Source of the DNA: Gadus chalcogrammus
Lineage: Eukaryota > Chordata > Actinopteri > Gadiformes > Gadidae
NCBI RefSeq assembly: GCF_026213295.1
Contig: NC_079427.1
Coordinates: forward strand, 849,110 to 913,109
Direction of reading: 5' to 3'
Length of the DNA stretch: 64,000 bases
Positions 1 to 11,865 of the stretch are shown piece after piece; the stretch's first letter is position 1; every line of letters begins with the position of its first letter. The notes beneath the pieces are model-generated. The model worked only from the letters and a program-made list of their open reading frames with translations, was not told the DNA's origin and ran no database searches. The position numbers and the translations under genes were made by a program.

Positions 1-841
1 CTCTGCCTCTCTCCCTCCCTCCCTCCCTCTCTCTCTCTCCTCCCTCCATTCTCTCTTTCTCTACTGCGCAGCTTCCTCCCTGCCTCTCGCTCGCTGACTG
101 GCTAGCTCAGCCCCTCCCTGCCTCTCCCCCCTCCGCCTCCCCCCTCCTCCCCCTTCTGCCCCTACTCTCTCTAGCTCTCATGTTTCCTCTCATCAACCAT
201 CTACCGATCATGACTGCAGGATGGTATTCTAGTGTGTGTATGCGTGTGCGTGCAGGCGCGGTCGTGTGCGCGTGTGTGTGCGTGCGTGTGTGTGTGTAGT
301 GATATCCTGATCCCTGATCAATATGCAGTTTGTCCGTGCCTTAAATCCTTTAATGTGAGATAGAGGATAAAGGAAAAGCCATTTCTGTGTTCTGCCCTCT
401 TGGCCAAACATATGACCACAGACTTCTGTCCGTCAGCCTGCACGGTGGACAGAAGCCCCGCCCAGGGATACACTCCAGTGCTCCAATGCTCCACAATCAT
501 GTGTTCTGTGGTGTATATCCAATACATGAGGAGGGAGACGATGTAGCTGTACCTTCCAGACTGGTCTTTGAATTGATTCCACTGGATTTGGAGAACAATA
601 GAGTGGGAGGCTGAAGCCAGCCCATGTATAATACATGATTAAGGCTGGGAGAGGTTATGCTGGGGCTCGGACACTAGAGGGCAGTGTTGCAGCACATGTT
701 GATGTTGTGAGATTAACATCTCCAGCTAGTTGGTTTGTAATTAGGACATATTGTCCCTCTCTGTCACGAAAATAAACAGGGTTTATAAACTATTGTTTTG
801 AATCTCAAAAATTAAGTATTTAGTTGGTCCCCACTGTGTCG
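1..841. other. Gene-free upstream flank
   Basis: The first 180 bases are pyrimidine-rich (CT and CCCT simple sequence). The rest is unique-looking spacer with no supportable exon. Short open frames across here lack codon or family signal. Bases about 739-841 resemble 6849-6975 downstream of the ppm1n gene (shared ATTGTTTTGAATCTCA), so part of this flank is a dispersed repeat. Confidence 0.5.
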
Positions 842-844
842 TTC

Positions 845-933
<89 letters not shown>
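842..933. repeat. (CA)n microsatellite
   Basis: A nearly pure CA dinucleotide tract of about 44 copies, directly following a copy of a dispersed repeat that also occurs after ppm1n. No coding or regulatory role is visible. Confidence 0.95.
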
Positions 934-934
<1 letters not shown>

Positions 935-1217
935 TATGACACTTTAAACAGGTCATGCCAATTTAACCTTGATACCTGGAAAGGAGGGAGGAAGGGAGGG
1001 AGGGGGGAGATAATGAGAGACAGAGAGAGATAGAGATTAATCAGGAGTGGAATGAGGATGCAGAGGACAATGACAAAATGGGCGGAGCAATGGTTGAGGG
1101 ATAAGCCAACAGAAACAGATGGACTAACATCCCAGACAGGGAGAGAGACCGGAGAGAGACGGGAGAGCTACAGACCTTCACAACAGAATGCCAAGACGTC
1201 CTGAAACTCAGCAGAGA

Positions 1218-1508
1218 AGCCCCCCTCGGACCCCCACGGCCTCCTCCTGAAGCTCAGACCGGCCCCCTCGGACCCCCACGGCCTCCTCCTGAAGCTCAGA
1301 CCGGCCCCCTCGGACCCCCACGGCCTCCTCCTGAAGCTCAGACCGGCCCCCTCGGACCCCCACGGCCTCCTCCTGAAGCTCAGACCGGCCCCCTCGGACC
1401 CCCACGGCCTCCTCCTGAAGCTCAGACCGGCCCCCTCGGACCCCCACGGCCTCCTCCTGAAGCTCAGACCGGCCCCCTCGGACCCCCACGGCCTCCTCCT
1501 GAAGCTCT
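1218..1508. repeat. 42-bp minisatellite, about 7 copies, in the ppm1n 5' flank
   Basis: The unit starts CCCCCTCGGACCCCCACGG and ends CTGAAGCTCAGACCGG. Seven nearly identical copies run head to tail and stop about 190 bases before the ppm1n start codon, so the array lies in the promoter or 5' UTR. The minus-strand open frame across it (repeats of LQEEAVGVRGGRSE) exists only because 42 is a multiple of three. Confidence 0.95.
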
Positions 1509-1694
1509 GTTACAGAGTCCGTCCTCTCGATAACGTCCTTCCAGCGCTCCACCTCCTGACCCCTGACCCCTGACCCCCTGCTCCTCGCCGCGGCCCTGGA
1601 CCTGTTGAGGAAGACGCAGGGCAGCGGACGTGGCAGGAAGAGGCGGGGGGCCTGCAGCTCCGGAAAGAGGCTTGAGAAGCGGCTCCGCGGAGCC

Positions 1695-4600
1695 ATGCGG
1701 ACCGCCAGGCGGGCCAGCAACGTGGAGGTGCCCTCCTTCCTGCGCCAGCTGGCCAAGGAGACCGAGAAGATGGTCACCTTCTTCTTCAAGGGGGGGCCGC
1801 GAGAACGGGACGCGGGCGAGGACCGGGACGCGGACGGGGAGGACGCGGCGCCCAGCCCCTACCTGGACCGGCCCGTCCTGGAGAAGGTGGTGGCGGAGGG
1901 GGGGTGCGGGCGGGGCACCAGCTACGCCGTGGCCAGCATGCAGGGCTGGAGGAGCTCCATGGAGGACGCCCACACCTGCCTGCCCGCTCTGAAGGCCCCT
2001 CTGGCGGCCTGGAGCTACTACGCCGTGTTCGACGGCCACGCCGGCAGCAGCGTGGCCCAGTACTGCTCCAGGAACCTGCTGGACCACATCCTGGCCTCAG
2101 GTAGGCCGGAGACGCACACCCACCCCGATCCAGATCTGTAGATCTATAGATCTATAGATATCAAGGCAATAGAACTGAATTAGGGTACTTCTGTCTGATA
2201 CATCTCACCAATCCAAACTCGGATAGGTAAAAAATATAAAAGAAAGGGATCTCATTGCGAAGATCATGTTACATTTAAAAGTCTTCACATGTTTAGTTTT
2301 CTACTGGCTAAACTGGTTTACAACTGACCAAACCAGTGAACATGCCCAGTATACTTTACATTACGCTTGGTGGAGATGAACTGGTCTGTGACCATTAATT
2401 ACAACCCCAACTCAATTTAACCTCACCACAACCTCTGACCTCGACCTCTAACCCCATCACGACCCGCCAGCCCATCACGACCTCCAACCCCATCCTGACC
2501 TCTGACCCCATCACGACCTCTAACCCCACGACATCTGACCTCGACCCCTAACCCCATCCCGACCCCATCACAACCTCTAACCCCATCACGACCTCTGACT
2601 CCGACCCCTCATCCCATCACGACCTCTAACCCCACGACATCTGACCTCGACCCCTAACCCCATCCCGACCCCATCACAACCTCCAACACAATCACGACCT
2701 CTGACCCCTCACCCCACCACGACCTCTGACCTCGACCTCCCTCCCGACCTCTGACCCCATCACGACCTCTGACCCCTCACCCCACCACGACCTCTGACCT
2801 CGACCTCCCTCCCGACCTCTGACCCCTCACCCCACCACGACATCTGACCTCGACCTCCCTCCCGACCTCTGACCCCATCACGACCTCTGACCCCGGCTCC
2901 TCTGCTCCCCAGGGGCCCTGCGAGAGGAGGAGGACCCCGAGGAGGTGAAGGAGGGGGTGGGCAGTGCCTTCCTGGCGCTGGACTCCCACATGCACCAGCT
3001 GACCCGGCGGGACGACTGGGAGCGCAGCGGATCCACGGCGGCGGCCATCCTGATCTCGCCGCACCACCTCTACTTCATCAACTGCGGCGACTCGCGCACC
3101 CTGCTGTGCCGCGACGGCGCCGTGGCGTTCTACACCGAGGACCACAAGCCCTGCAACCCGCGGGAGCGCGAGCGCATCCAGAACGCGGGCGGCTCCGTGA
3201 CGCTGCAGCGCGTCAACGGCTCGCTGGCCGTGTCCCGCGCCCTGGGGGACTTCACCTTCAAGGAGGTGGGCTGGCGGCCGCAGACGGAGCAGCTGGTGTC
3301 CCCGGAGCCCGAGGTGTACGAGATGGAGCGCAGCGCCGACCGCGACGAGTTCCTCATCCTCGCCTGCGACGGCGTCTGGGACGCCATCGGCAACGAGGAG
3401 CTGTGCGCCTTCGTGAGGAGCCGGCTGGTGGTCTGCGAGGACCTGAGGGAGATCTGCTGCCAGGTCCTTGACCTCTGCCTCTACAAGGTGAGACCGGGTC
3501 CGATGGACGGGTGGGAGGTTCGGTGTGCGCTGGTTCACGTCCCGCGGAGCTCCCTCCTGTCGCTCTGAGCTAGCATGCCTCAGCGGGACGCCGAGACACC
3601 TTCAGCTCCTGGGGGATTTATGAACCAATGACGTCGAAGCAGCGCGGGTGGGCTGGGGGAAGGTGGAGGGCCAAGGGTGGTGGTTTCCCAGGTGCTCCCC
3701 TGATTACGTTGCCTGGTAACCAGAGCAGCGCGCCCGTCCAGCGGGCCGGACCAGAGGAGAGGGGGTTTATAAATAGGAGACTTAGGGCCGCCGGGACGGG
3801 GAGAGGGCTATGTAAGGGACGGGATTAGGGATTAACACCACAGAGCCACAAGACACCACAACACTGCAGGGCTCTACAAGATGAGGACGAGAACAAGAAG
3901 GATTAGATTATACTACACACCAGTACACTGCCACACCAGCCAGGTGCCACCGTTATCACCCCCACCACCACCTCATCCACAATGCACCTCTTCACTAACG
4001 AGATGCAAAGCTGCGTAATCCTTAGTCACAGGTGATTTGGTGTGACGTCATCATTAACCAGTGCTATGATGCTGTCCCCTGAGTCACTGCACTAAATAAC
4101 TTCACCTTCCAAACCTTAGAAGGTTCCTTATGTTCTATATGTATATATTTACCATTATATATATATATAATGGCTACCGCGCCCCTTCCTCCCCAGACTC
4201 AGGTCTCGTCGCAAGAGTAGTGCATGTTTGTTATTGAGCCACCTACCTGCTTCCTTTACACCCCCCCCCTGTCCACAGGGAAGCCTGGACAACATGAGCA
4301 TCATCCTGGTGTGTTTCCCTGGCGCCCCCCAGCTGTCCCAGAAGGCACTGCAGGAGGAGGCGGCGCTGGAGAAACAGATCGACCTCACAGTGGGCGGTGC
4401 GTTCCTTCACCCCTCTAAAGGCTGTTCTACGCCCAAACACCGTCCGTCCTCTGCACCACCTGCCTCACCCTGCACAGACCTCAGGCCTGGTTTCCTGTCA
4501 GGGAGATATGCTTCCTAAGCAGGCAGCAGTATAATTATACAGGGGTCACTAGACGCCTTTGTACAGTTTACAGCGGCGGGCCGAGTTTGAACGCATAAAC

Positions 4601-6089
4601 AGCCTCATGATTGGTTGAGACAAACATGCAGTGAAAGAAAGGAAAACTCCCAATTCACATTAAACTCGTCTGCAATCAGATTTCAAACACTCATCCAAAG
4701 TCAGAGTGGTGAGACTTGATCTGAAACCTAACGATGTGACTATTGATCCGTCTATCGTCCGTTTCAGAGATCATCGCGTTGATCAGGTCCAGGAACGAGG
4801 ATCCTGACCTGCTGTACGTCATCAAGTTCCTGACGGCGGAGAACCTGGAGGGGCTTCCCCCAGGGGGCGGGGTCATCAGCAAGTGAGCAGCGCCCCCTCA
4901 CACACCCCCGCTGTTAGAGCGTAGCCAAAGAGGACTCCCAGGGACCTGGACCAGCAGACCTGCTGTAACGTGTGTTCTCTCTACAGGCGTGACTGCATCA
5001 TCGCTGCCTACCAGAAGCACATCCTGGCTGGGAAGAGCCAGGAGCCAATGGTGAGCAACGCTCACAGAGAGCTACATCTAGATGAAGAAGATCTTCATGA
5101 TCTACACGACCTACATTATCTACATTTAGAAGATCTACATCTACATCTAAAAGATCCACATCTAGAGCTACATCAAGATGTAGGAGATCTACATGATCTG
5201 GATGAAGAAGATCTACATGATCTACACAACCTACATTATCTACATGTAGAAGATCTACATCTAGATCTAAAAGATCCACATCTAGAGCTACATCTAGATG
5301 TAGCTGTATGTTGATCTTCTACTTCTAGATCTATGGCAGGAGCACAGATCTAGATTTATCTAGGTGTAAATCCAGATCTAGATCTGGATCTAGATGCAGA
5401 TCCTTGTGCTCATGATGGGACTATGTATGCTCCTGCCATCTGGGGTGTCCACCATACTGGTCCTCTCACAGATCATCTGGGGGGTCCACCACACTGGTCC
5501 TCTCACAGATCATCTGGGGTGTCCACCATACTGGTCCTCTCACAGATCATCTGGGGGGTCCACACTGGTCCTCTCACAGATCATCTGGGGGGTCCACCAC
5601 ACTGGTCCTCTCACAGATCATCTGGGGGGTCCACACTGGTCCTCTCACAGATCATCTGGGGGGTCCACACTGGTCCTCTCACAGATCATCTGGGGGGTCC
5701 ACCACACTGGTCCTCTCACAGATCATCTGGGGGGTCCACCACACTGGTCCTCTCACAGATCATCTGGGGGGTCCACCACACTGGTCCTCTCACAGATCAT
5801 CTGGGGGGTCCACCACACTGGTCCTCTCACAGATCATCTGGGGGGTCCACACTGGTCCTCTCACAGATCATCTGGGGGGTCCACCACACTGGTCCTCTCA
5901 CAGATCATCTGGGGGGTCCACACTGGTCCTCTCACAGATCATCTGGGGGGTCCACCACACTGGTCCTCTCACAGATCTCATGAAGGAGAGCGTATCTGCT
6001 CCTCAGTTAATAATGAAGCTCTGACTCCTCTGACCAATCAGGACGTCGTCCAGGAGGAGCCGGAGAAAGACTCCAGCTCCAGTGAATGA
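1695..6089 (+). CDS. ppm1n: PP2C-family Mg/Mn-dependent Ser/Thr protein phosphatase (PPM1N-like), six exons
   Basis: Coding exons 1695-2100, 2913-3487, 4279-4396, 4768-4882, 4987-5050 and 6042-6089 join in phase with GT-AG borders to give 441 aa. The start at 1695 is the first in-frame ATG (context GCCATGC); the frame is open back to 1605 but without an ATG. PP2C motifs appear in order: SMEDAH, FDGHAG (Asp about 113), [35 protein letters not shown] and SLDNMS. The metal-binding aspartates are therefore present and the enzyme should be active. The helical tail ([16 protein letters not shown]) and LPPGGG segment match PPM1A/B/N rather than other PP2Cs; RERERI and PGGG favour PPM1N, but PPM1A/B-like naming is possible. 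Known family role: dephosphorylation of Ser/Thr in stress and signalling kinases. Four of the flanking or intronic intervals carry minisatellites. Confidence 0.88.
2400..2895. repeat. Degenerate CCCATCACGACCTCTGACC-type minisatellite in ppm1n intron 1
   Basis: Imperfect units of about 20 bases (CATCACGACCTCTGACCCC and variants with CTCGACCTCC) fill the 3' half of intron 1 up to the acceptor at 2911-2912. Longer blocks of about 70 bases are themselves repeated. C/T-rich units may serve as the polypyrimidine tract of exon 2. Confidence 0.85.
3488..4278. other. ppm1n intron 2
   Basis: Begins GTGAGA at 3488 and ends ACAG at 4278. Contents look unique. A TTTATAAATAGG stretch near 3766 resembles a TATA box but has no supporting downstream exon. 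Confidence 0.7.
5081..5320. repeat. 120-bp tandem duplication rich in GATCTACAT in ppm1n intron 5
   Basis: Two copies of a 120-base block start at GATGAAGAAGATCT (5081 and 5201). The blocks are themselves built of 6-12 base GATCTACAT/AGATCTA motifs, with many AGATCT sites, and trail off to about 5395. The frame of exon 5 stays open through both copies to a stop at 5312. Confidence 0.9.
5438..5980. repeat. 32/37-bp minisatellite in ppm1n intron 5
   Basis: About 15 copies of a unit containing CTCTCACAGATCATCTGGGG followed by GGTCCACCACACTGGTC. A shorter 32-base variant lacks CCACA. The array ends about 60 bases before the acceptor of the last exon. Confidence 0.95.
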
Positions 6090-6092
6090 TCC

Positions 6093-6548
6093 TGAGGACC
6101 TCCACCCTGAGGATCTCCACCCTGAGGACCTCTGAGGACCTCCACCATGAGGACCTCCACCATGAGGACCTCCTTCCTGGAGACCTCCACCCTGAGGACC
6201 TCCACCCTTGGGTCCTCCACCCTGAGGACCGCCACCCTCTAAGCACCTCCAACCTGAGGACCTCCACCCTGAGGACCTCCCCCCTCTGAGGACCTCCACC
6301 CTGGGGACCTCCACCATGAGGACCTCCACCCTCTGAGGACCTCCACCCTGAGGACCGCCACTCTGAGGACATCCACCCTCTGAGGACCTCCACCCTGAGG
6401 ACCTCCCCCCTCTGAGGACCTCCACCCTCTGAGGACCTCCACCCTGAGGACCTCCCCCCTCTGAGGACCTCCACCCTGAGGACCTCCACTCTCTGAGGAC
6501 CTCCACCCTCTGAGGACCTCCACCCTCTGAGGACCTCCACCCTCTGAG
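6093..6548. repeat. GAGGACCTCCACCCT minisatellite in ppm1n 3' UTR
   Basis: Units of 15-18 bases (GAGGACCTCCACCCTCT) start four bases after the stop codon and run to about 6548, followed by two looser repeats of TCAGAGAGGCTCAGAGAG. The array lies between the stop and the polyadenylation signal, so it should be present in the mature mRNA. Confidence 0.9.
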
Positions 6549-6760
6549 GGCTTGGTCCCGGTTCCTGGTCTGAGTCGGACCCTGCGTCCTCAGCTCCAGG
6601 TTAAGGTCTGCTCAGAGAACCGGCCAATCACCTCCTGTTCAGAGGGGCTCAGAGAGCGGGTCAGTTCCTGTTCAGAGAGGCTCAGAGAGCGGTTCACTTC
6701 CTGTTCAGAGAGGCTCAGAGAGGGAACCAATCACAGCCCACAGACTTCTTTTCGTGGTAC

Positions 6761-6766
6761 AATAAA
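6761..6766 (+). promoter_or_regulatory. Polyadenylation signal AATAAA, ppm1n
   Basis: First AATAAA downstream of the ppm1n stop codon on the plus strand, giving a 3' UTR of about 0.7 kb. Confidence 0.6.
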
Positions 6767-6989
6767 AATAATTAAAATGATGTCTGACGTTGCCTTTTCT
6801 GTGCATAGAACGAAACTAGACGCTCATATTTGAAAGTCAATGTGTCAGTAGGACATATTGCCCCTCTCTCTGACCAAGAGGAACTGGCTTGGTTGCACTA
6901 GATCGAAATTGTTTTGAATCTCACAAATATGCACAAATAACGTAGTTCGGTTTGTCAGAACTATGTCGCTCTATCACAGACAGAGACAG

Positions 6990-8340
6990 AAACAGAGACA
7001 GAGAGACAGAAAAAGAGACGGACAGAGACAGAGACACACGACCACTGATGCAGCCATCATATTTGTCCCACAGATCAACAACAACATGGTCAATATCCGT
7101 TAAAGGAAAGGTCAGAGGTCACCGGTGCCCCAAATCTGCATTGCACGGCAAAACGTGTGACCTCTGTCCACGTGCAAGCGCAGCGAAGCCTGCTCTACCC
7201 TCAGTAGATGTTGTCTACACAGCCAAGTGTGAGAGCAGTGGTCTGGAATGGATGGAATGATGCAGACTTGAAGGCATTTACCCAGAGAGAGGGGGGGGTT
7301 CTAAGAAACACACTCACAGCTACTTAGCGGTTCCCTTTAGCATTATAGAATATGCTCGTAAACGCTAGAGCAACATATTGTTTACTGTGCCATAGAAACT
7401 AGAAGGCAAATATGTGCATAATATGTATGCATTAAATAAGGTTTTCTTAAGAAAATAATCTGCAAAATAAGCATAGGGTTAAATTCTGTGATAGACGACA
7501 GGCTGGATATAATAATTGAATAAAGGTGGCAAAGAATAGATTGAGTCTAGAAGGTACTTGTTTGTTGATCGGTCTACCTCCTGAACCAGGAAGTTCCTTC
7601 AGATGAACTTGTGCCTGAATGCCGCTGAGGCACTTGGCCCAGGGGTGTGGAATTCAAACCCTGCACGAACACACAACCCCTTCATTAATCACACAACTTT
7701 CAGCTTACTGTGAGAAATCAGACTTTAGTACCAAACAGATTACCAGGAGGGGGCCCCGAGTCCTCAGCCCAGCAGGGGGGGTCATGGGCCAGCAGAATGT
7801 GTGGTCAGGGTGCAGGAGACACCTCTGTGTAGTAATTACACCAGAAGGGCCTCCACTGGCCACATTCTCCTCCCACCTCCTGCTCTCTGATGAGGAGCAG
7901 TGAACACAACATCAGAGAGCTGCACAACCGGAGGAGCACACAGCAGGTCGGCCTCCACGAAGGACGAAGGACGAGGAAGACGAGGAGGGAAGGCTGGAGA
8001 GCAAAGAGCAGCAGCTTCAGAGCTCACTGTGAGTCGGACGTGTTGCTGTTCAGTGACAGACTGAGACAGAACGAGACCTCCTACCGCAGTCTACATAAAG
8101 GGACCTTTTTAGTCGAGCTTTAGTGATAAATAACTTGTCCTGAACCATGTGAAACAATGTTTCACTATGATTGATATCGTTGTAAATCGTGTTTTCATTG
8201 GTCCCTGCTGTTGTGGTTCTGCCTGTCTAGTACCTCAGACCTGACTAATTATGTTAATTGATCACCTATTCGTCAGCCTCTGGAGGAGGTTCCTGGTTTC
8301 CTGTTCGTTTAACTCCCGGGACGTGAAGAGTCGCAGTAAA
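6990..8340. other. Spacer between ppm1n and slc3a2-like gene
   Basis: No supportable exon. A short GACAGAGACAGA simple repeat is at 6975-7045. The last few hundred bases should hold the promoter of the downstream gene; no TATA box or clear CpG island is visible. Confidence 0.5.
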
Positions 8341-8384
8341 CCCCAGGCACCAAGCTTGTGGACCGTCTCCGTCTGCAGGGACCC

Positions 8385-8423
8385 ATGGACGAGCCAAGAA
8401 GAGAGTCCCTAGAGGACAGCGCG
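8385..8423 (+). CDS. Possible alternative first coding exon of slc3a2-like gene
   Basis: ATG at 8385 (ACCCATGG) opens 13 codons (MDEPRRESLEDSA) to a GTAGGG donor at 8424. A pyrimidine-rich acceptor CCCCCCTCAG ends at 8530, and the following bases read SRR in frame with the main ATG at 8540. This could be a coding exon giving a longer N-terminus, or simply a 5' UTR exon. Speculative. Confidence 0.3.
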
Positions 8424-8539
8424 GTAGGGAAGCGATCCGACGCTAATTCCATTTGCCGCAAATGCTACACATGTGTTCATGAGGACCAACGCAAACATTA
8501 TAAAAAGTGTGACCTGGATTCCCCCCTCAGTCCCGCAGG

Positions 8540-11500
8540 ATGCGTCTCAACGCCGGAGAGCCCGCCGCTTACGGCAGCATAGTGGCGGCGGCCGACCCCG
8601 AGTCGCCCCCCCGGGGAGACGTGGAGGCGGCCCCGCTGCTGTCCCCGGCGCCCCGCGCGGTGCTGCGGCCTCTGAGCAAGGAGGAGCTGGAGGAGGCGGC
8701 CGGGGGCCCGCGGTGGACTAGGATCCGGTCCCGCCTGGTCCTACTCTTCTGGCTGACGTGGCTCGCCATGCTCGGAACGGCGATCTTTATCGTGGTGAAG
8801 AGCCCCCGTCCGGTGGCCCCCCCGCTGCGGTGGTGGCAGAAGTCCCTATTCTACCGGCTGCAGCCCGCCCTGTTCATGGACTCTCAGCCCGGGAGTCTCC
8901 GAGGCATCGAGGGTGAGGGACCGTTTCAACAACTACATTTGCTTACTTTTAATTGAAAAGGAAACCTCGTTTACTTTAACCCACCGTCCCCTCCCCAGCG
9001 GTGTGCGCCCAGCTGGCCTACATCAGGTCCCTGGGTGTGGGGGCCGTGGTCCTGGAAGGCCTGTTCCTCACAGGGGCGTCTCCCGACGGCCCGGTCCTCA
9101 ACGACAGCCTGGTGACCGGGCCTCAGGTGGACCACCTGCTCAAGGAGAGCAGCAAAGCCGGTGAGTGAAAACACAGCACGATACTGAAGATGTAACCCAT
9201 AAGCAGGTCTTCTGTCAGCGCTACATGATGTGTAGAGTGACGTGATGTCCACTCCCTACAGGCCTGAGGGTGGTGCTCGATCTGTGTGAGCTGAACTTCA
9301 CCGCATCAACCGAGGTTTCAGAAGTGAACGACACAAGCGTGTCTCCGGAGCGTCTCTCCACCGTCCAGGTGAGCCCTGGCCTTTGATGTTCACATCCGTT
9401 TGATCCCAAATCCAACAGTTCTAGTTCAGCAGTGAGTAACTTGATGCAGGGTGTCTACAACAAGTGTGTCCCAGTCAGGAGTTTAGAATAATGGACGGCT
9501 GTACGGTTTCTCCCAGCATGCGTTGAAGTCCTGGCTGGAGAAGGGCGTGGCCGGGTTTGCGATCTGCGACACGGATCCAGCCTATTCAGAACGGGTAAGG
9601 AGTCGTTCCCCGTCCCTCCCCCTCCATCTCTGCCCTGGCTAACCTGAAGCTCTCCGGCGTCTAGACCCTGACGGAGTGGAGGAGGGTCATCAGGGGGTTA
9701 AACGAGACGTGTGCTGACAGGTAAAGGTGTGACTGACGGGTAAAAGGTGTGAGTGACGTGTAGAGGGGTGTGAGTGACGGGTAGAGGGGTGTGAGTGACG
9801 GGTAGAGGGGTGTGAGTGACGGGTAGAGGGGTGTGAGTGACGGGTAGAGGGGTGTGAGTGACGTGTAGAGGGGTGTGAGTGACGGGTAGAGGGGTGTGAG
9901 TGACGGGTAGAGGGGTGTGAGTGACGGGTAGAGGGGTGTGAGTGACGGGTAGAGGGGTGTGAGTGACGGGTAGAGGGGTGTGAGTGACGGGTAGAGGGGT
10001 GTGAGTGACGGGTAGAGGGGTGTGAGTGACGGGTAGAGGGGTGTGAGTGACGGGTAGAGGGGTGTGAGTGACGGGTAGAGGGGTGTGAGTGACGGGTAGA
10101 GGGGTGTTTGGGGTTCGTTACACTGTGTGTTTGGGGGTGCGTTTCAATGTGTGCTGTACCCCAGGATTGTGCTGGTGAGGCAGACCGGAGAGGAGCTCAA
10201 CTCCACCCGCTCCTTCAACGGGTCGTTGGTGGAGGTGGTGATGAGGTCCATACTCCCTCCCACGCATCACATCCTGTCTGCACAGGAAGTGGCTGAAAGC
10301 ATGGAGGCGTGTCTGCGGGAGGGCGCCGGCGCGGTTTGGCCCAGCTGGACGGTGAGCCGATGGTCAATAGGGGTTTAGGATCTAGCTGTAGAAACGCTGT
10401 AGTACATTTTCAAGGCCACTCTGTGGCGCTGGTTCTCCACCAATGAAAGAAGACGGGTGGAGAAAGCAGTTTTTTAAACCTTTTAGATTGAGCAGAAAAT
10501 ACTTTATAGTGTACAGTTAGTTATTACATTTACCAAGTGGCTGCATTTAAAGCTACAAAACGATTCAAATCAAACAAATTTGACGGAACTCTGGGTTCCC
10601 CTCCTAGGGAGGGGGCGAAGACTTCATCGTTTGCCAGGCGTCCACACGAAAACGCATAGGGACGTTTTGATCATAACCTCCCTGGGACCTGGTTTCAAAA
10701 AAGTGAATTTTCCGCCACCGAAAACGTCTTGATCCGTCTAGACGGTCAGCCCGGACGGTTTTCACCAAAAAATTGTTTCCGTGTGGACGGCGCCTTAGAC
10801 TCCATCGGTGTCACGTGATCTAGTAGGAGGACTTCTCTGGTTGTGGCTGAGAATAGGAGACCATCACGTTCAGACCCAGCCCAGCTTGTTGTGGTATCTG
10901 TGATGTTCCAGTGAAGGGGTGAACTGAGGCCATGTGTTCCTACAGATGGGAGGGAGAACGTCCAGCGAGTTCCAGAAGCTTCTGCTGGTGCTGATGATGA
11001 CTCTTCCCGGGAGCCCCGCCCTCCAGCCCGGCGACGAGCTCAGCAGCACTCGGGTACGCCCCCGCCCCCCCCCCCCCGCGCCCCCCCCCCACCCCTTTTG
11101 ACAGATGCCTCCATCTGTTTCCTCCTGCTGAAATCCTTTCCTCCTCCCATGCAGAATGTGACGTTGCCAGAAGACCAGGACGTCCCGTCTTCAAACACGG
11201 TGAGGTGGTCCTCTGGAGCCCGGCGGGCGCTAAGGGACGGGCGCTAAGGGACGGGCGCTGAGGGACGGGCGCTGAGGGACGGGCGCTGAGGGACGGGCGC
11301 TGAGGGACGGGCGCTAAGGGACGGGCGCTAAGGGACGGGCGCTGAGGGACACCTCCCTAACACCTCCTCCTCTCCCCCTGGTGCTGTAGGACAGGGAGAG
11401 GCGCCTGGCTCTTGCTCTCTACACCTCCCTCAGCCTCTCCAAAGCCAGAGAGGAGGCTCTGGTCTCCGGGAGCTTCACCATGCTGTCCTTCAACTCCTCC

Positions 11501-11755
11501 TCCTCCACCCTGGCTCCGCCCATCCTGGGCTTCCTGCGCTCCTGGGGCTGCGTCCAGATCCTGGTGGTGCTGAACGTGGGACCGGACTCCCAGAGCCTGG
11601 ACCCCCACTGGGCCGGCGGCCTGCCCAGCGCCGGGGTCTTCATGGTGGGCACGGGCCTGGACCGCATGGGGTCAGTGGCTCTGAGCGCGCTGAGCCTCCG
11701 GCCCCAGGAGGCCGTGGTCATCAAACTCATCGAGGCCAGGAGCTTCTCCGAGTGA
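8540..11755 (+). CDS. slc3a2: 4F2hc/CD98hc-like heavy chain of heteromeric amino-acid transporters, nine exons
   Basis: Exons 8540-8912, 8999-9160, 9262-9368, 9517-9594, 9665-9720, 10165-10351, 10946-11053, 11155-11199 and 11390-11755 join in phase to 493 aa, near the family length. It is a type II membrane protein: cytosolic tail, LSKEELEEAAGGPRW just before the membrane (matching LSKEELLKVAGSPGW of human 4F2hc), one TM at about 66-87, then RWWQKSLFYRL and an amylase-like ectodomain with GVAGFAICD, without glycosidase residues, as expected. Eight N-glycosylation sequons are visible. Family role: carries LAT-type light chains to the plasma membrane. Oddity: the membrane-proximal cysteine of human 4F2hc (APRC) reads SPRP here. 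Which fish paralogue this is remains open; slc3a2a and slc3a2b are both possible. Confidence 0.85.
9722..10108. repeat. 21-bp minisatellite in slc3a2 intron 5
   Basis: About 18 copies of GTGAGTGACGGGTAGAGGGGT start within a few bases of the real exon-5 donor at 9721. Every unit carries a consensus-like GTGAGT splice-donor hexamer in the sense orientation. Confidence 0.95.
10352..10945. other. slc3a2 intron 6
   Basis: GTGAGC donor at 10352 and CCTACAG acceptor ending at 10945. Sequence looks unique except for ACACGAAAACG/GTTTTGATC/AAAACGTC stretches around 10650-10800, reminiscent of a decayed mobile element. No exon is visible. Confidence 0.45.
11222..11350. repeat. 14-bp minisatellite in slc3a2 intron 8
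   Basis: About nine copies of AGGGACGGGCGCTG (A/G variants), ending about 40 bases before the last exon. Confidence 0.9.
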
Positions 11756-11865
11756 CGGCCTCCTCTGGGGAACCCGGAGTTGTTGGAAGGGAAAGGTTTC
11801 CTGCTGCCAGAGAAAGATGATGTTTTTAAATCAATCTGGCTGTGAAATATTGTGGGAAAAAAATA

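Noticed and set aside
1605..1694. Extended N-terminus of ppm1n
   Set aside because: The upstream in-frame start is TTG, not ATG; the first ATG is 1695.
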